Assembly: GCA_002166865.1 (NCBI GenBank)
Contig: NHTQ01000005.1
Location: forward strand, 1-64,000
Source: Rhodobacteraceae bacterium WFHF2C18
GTDB taxonomy: Bacteria > Pseudomonadota > Alphaproteobacteria > Rhodobacterales > Rhodobacteraceae
Direction of reading: 5' to 3'
Length of the DNA: 64,000 nucleotides
Part shown: one piece after another, positions 63,153 to 64,000 of the stretch
How positions within the stretch are numbered: the first letter of the stretch is position 1
Layout: each line of letters begins with the position of its first letter
Program-made: the position numbers and the translations under genes
Notes under the pieces: generated by a model
Seen by the model: the letters and a program-made list of their open reading frames with translations, nothing else
Databases searched by the model: none
Told to the model about the DNA's origin: nothing

Positions 63153-64000
63153 TCATTGATCTGCCTCCCGTGCCTTCTGTTCGTTGCGCTGGAACAGGAT
63201 GATGGGGATGATGAGGATCAGCAGCAGGATCACCGCCACCGCGCTTGCCACCGGCCAGTCGCGGTTGTTGAAGAACTCTTCCCACAGGACCTTGCCGATC
63301 ATCAGCGTGCGCGACCCGCCCAGAAGCGAGGGAATCACGAATTCCCCGATGGTGGGGATGAACACCAGAAAGCAGCCCGCGATCACGCCGCTGCGCGACA
63401 GGGGCACCGTGACCAGCCAGAAGGCCGTGATCCGCGAACAGCCCAGGTCCTCCGCCGCTTCCAGAAGCGATTCGTCCATCCGCTCCAGCGCGGCGTAGAT
63501 AGGCAGGATCATGAAGGGCAGGTATGTGTAGACGATCCCGATATAGACCGCGATGTTGGTATTGAGGATCGTCAGCGGCTCCTCGATCAGGCCGATGGCG
63601 ATAAGTAGCTGGTTCAGATACCCCTCGCCAGACAGGATGCCCATCCAGGAATAGACGCGGATCAGGAAGCTGGTCCAGAACGGCAGGATCACCAGCATCA
63701 TCAGGGTGGGCCGCCAGTGCGGCGGCGCCTTGGCCATGCCGTAGGCGATGGGATACCCCACCAGAAGCGTGATCGCCGTGGCGATGACCGCGATCCGCAG
63801 CGAGGACAGGTAGGCCTTCCAGTACAGGTCGTCCCCGGTGAGAAAGACGAAGTTCTCGAAATCGAGCCCCGCGAAGAACCGCTTGATCCCGTCCCAGCCG
63901 GCCGAAAGGTCCAGCGTCGGGGTGTAGGGCGGGATGGCCAGCGCGATGTCGCTCAGGCTGATCTTCAGCACGATGATGAAGGGCACCAGGAACAGCGCCA
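63153..64000 (-). CDS. potH: Polyamine-type ABC transporter permease (PotH/PotB-like), 5' end beyond window
   Basis: The visible 282 residues cover all but the N-terminus of a six-span permease. They include FLVPFIIVLKISLSDIA at the edge, GYPIAYGMAKAPPHWRPTLMMLVILPFWTSFLIRVYSWMGIL (in parts), the EAA loop EAAEDLGCSRITAFWLVTVPLSRSGV (in parts) and the ending IPIILFQRNEQKAREADQ. The reading frame runs through the right edge, so the start is not seen. With the PotI-like permease it forms the membrane part of a putrescine/spermidine importer; the ATPase and binding-protein genes are probably upstream, outside the window. Confidence 0.92.
   Translation of the reverse strand, partial: ALFLVPFIIVLKISLSDIALAIPPYTPTLDLSAGWDGIKRFFAGLDFENFVFLTGDDLYWKAYLSSLRIAVIATAITLLVGYPIAYGMAKAPPHWRPTLMMLVILPFWTSFLIRVYSWMGILSGEGYLNQLLIAIGLIEEPLTILNTNIAVYIGIVYTYLPFMILPIYAALERMDESLLEAAEDLGCSRITAFWLVTVPLSRSGVIAGCFLVFIPTIGEFVIPSLLGGSRTLMIGKVLWEEFFNNRDWPVASAVAVILLLILIIPIILFQRNEQKAREADQ

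Overview
The window is GC-rich alphaproteobacterial chromosome, most likely from the Rhodobacteraceae (roseobacter/Rhodobacter relatives). This rests on gene families seen in the sequence: flaF/flbT flagellin control, a DUF1217 flagellar protein, a stand-alone flagellar transglycosylase, a mitofilin (Mic60) homologue beside hemD and a HemY-like gene, and TTAA-N7-TTAA-type motifs in front of flagellar operons. Nothing points to a plasmid, prophage or insertion sequence.

Layout. 1-7.9 kb is housekeeping: the 3' end of ahcY with a strong terminator, a DUF2853 protein, an EVE-domain protein, the minus-strand run tsaD-gpsA-yciI, and the divergent run hemD-mic60-hemY. A tRNA-Thr(CGU) follows at 8.0 kb. 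8.5-11.8 kb holds a tungstate ABC transporter (tupB-tupC-tupA) convergent with a HTH/periplasmic-binding-type regulator. 12.2-21.9 kb is an acetate-use and signalling block: acetyl-CoA synthetase, adenylate kinase, DUF4212 small subunit, sodium/solute symporter, a cNMP-binding/CBS/DUF294 protein, a small membrane protein, a single-domain response regulator, and a membrane PAS protein with a degenerate histidine-kinase region fused to an intact DEDDh exonuclease domain.

22-53.7 kb is a large flagellar island in several divergent operons: motB; flgE-flgK-flgL-flgI; fliF-fliH-fliN-fliP (minus); fliL-pflI-like-motE-like-motA-unknown; sltF-like-flhA-fliR-flhB-fliJ-like; flgB-flgC-fliE-fliQ-flgF-flgG-flgA-flgH-second fliL-like (minus); fliI; flgJ-type rod-binding protein-flgN-like-fliC and flaF-flbT-DUF1217 (minus); fliK-flgD. 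It covers export, rod, hook, rings, motor, filament and flagellin control. I see no fliG, fliM, fliO, fliD, fliS or dedicated sigma/anti-sigma gene.

53.8-64 kb returns to metabolism: queG, the threonine-degradation pair kbl-tdh, msrB-msrA, matB, a DMT exporter, and a minus-strand putrescine-type set (permease cut by the window edge, a 24-bp tandem repeat array, second permease, FAD amine oxidase).

The two points most worth follow-up are the pseudokinase-exonuclease fusion in the acetate locus and the shared CtrA-like motif in front of at least five flagellar transcription units. Most long antisense open frames are codon-structure shadows of GC-rich genes and are left out.
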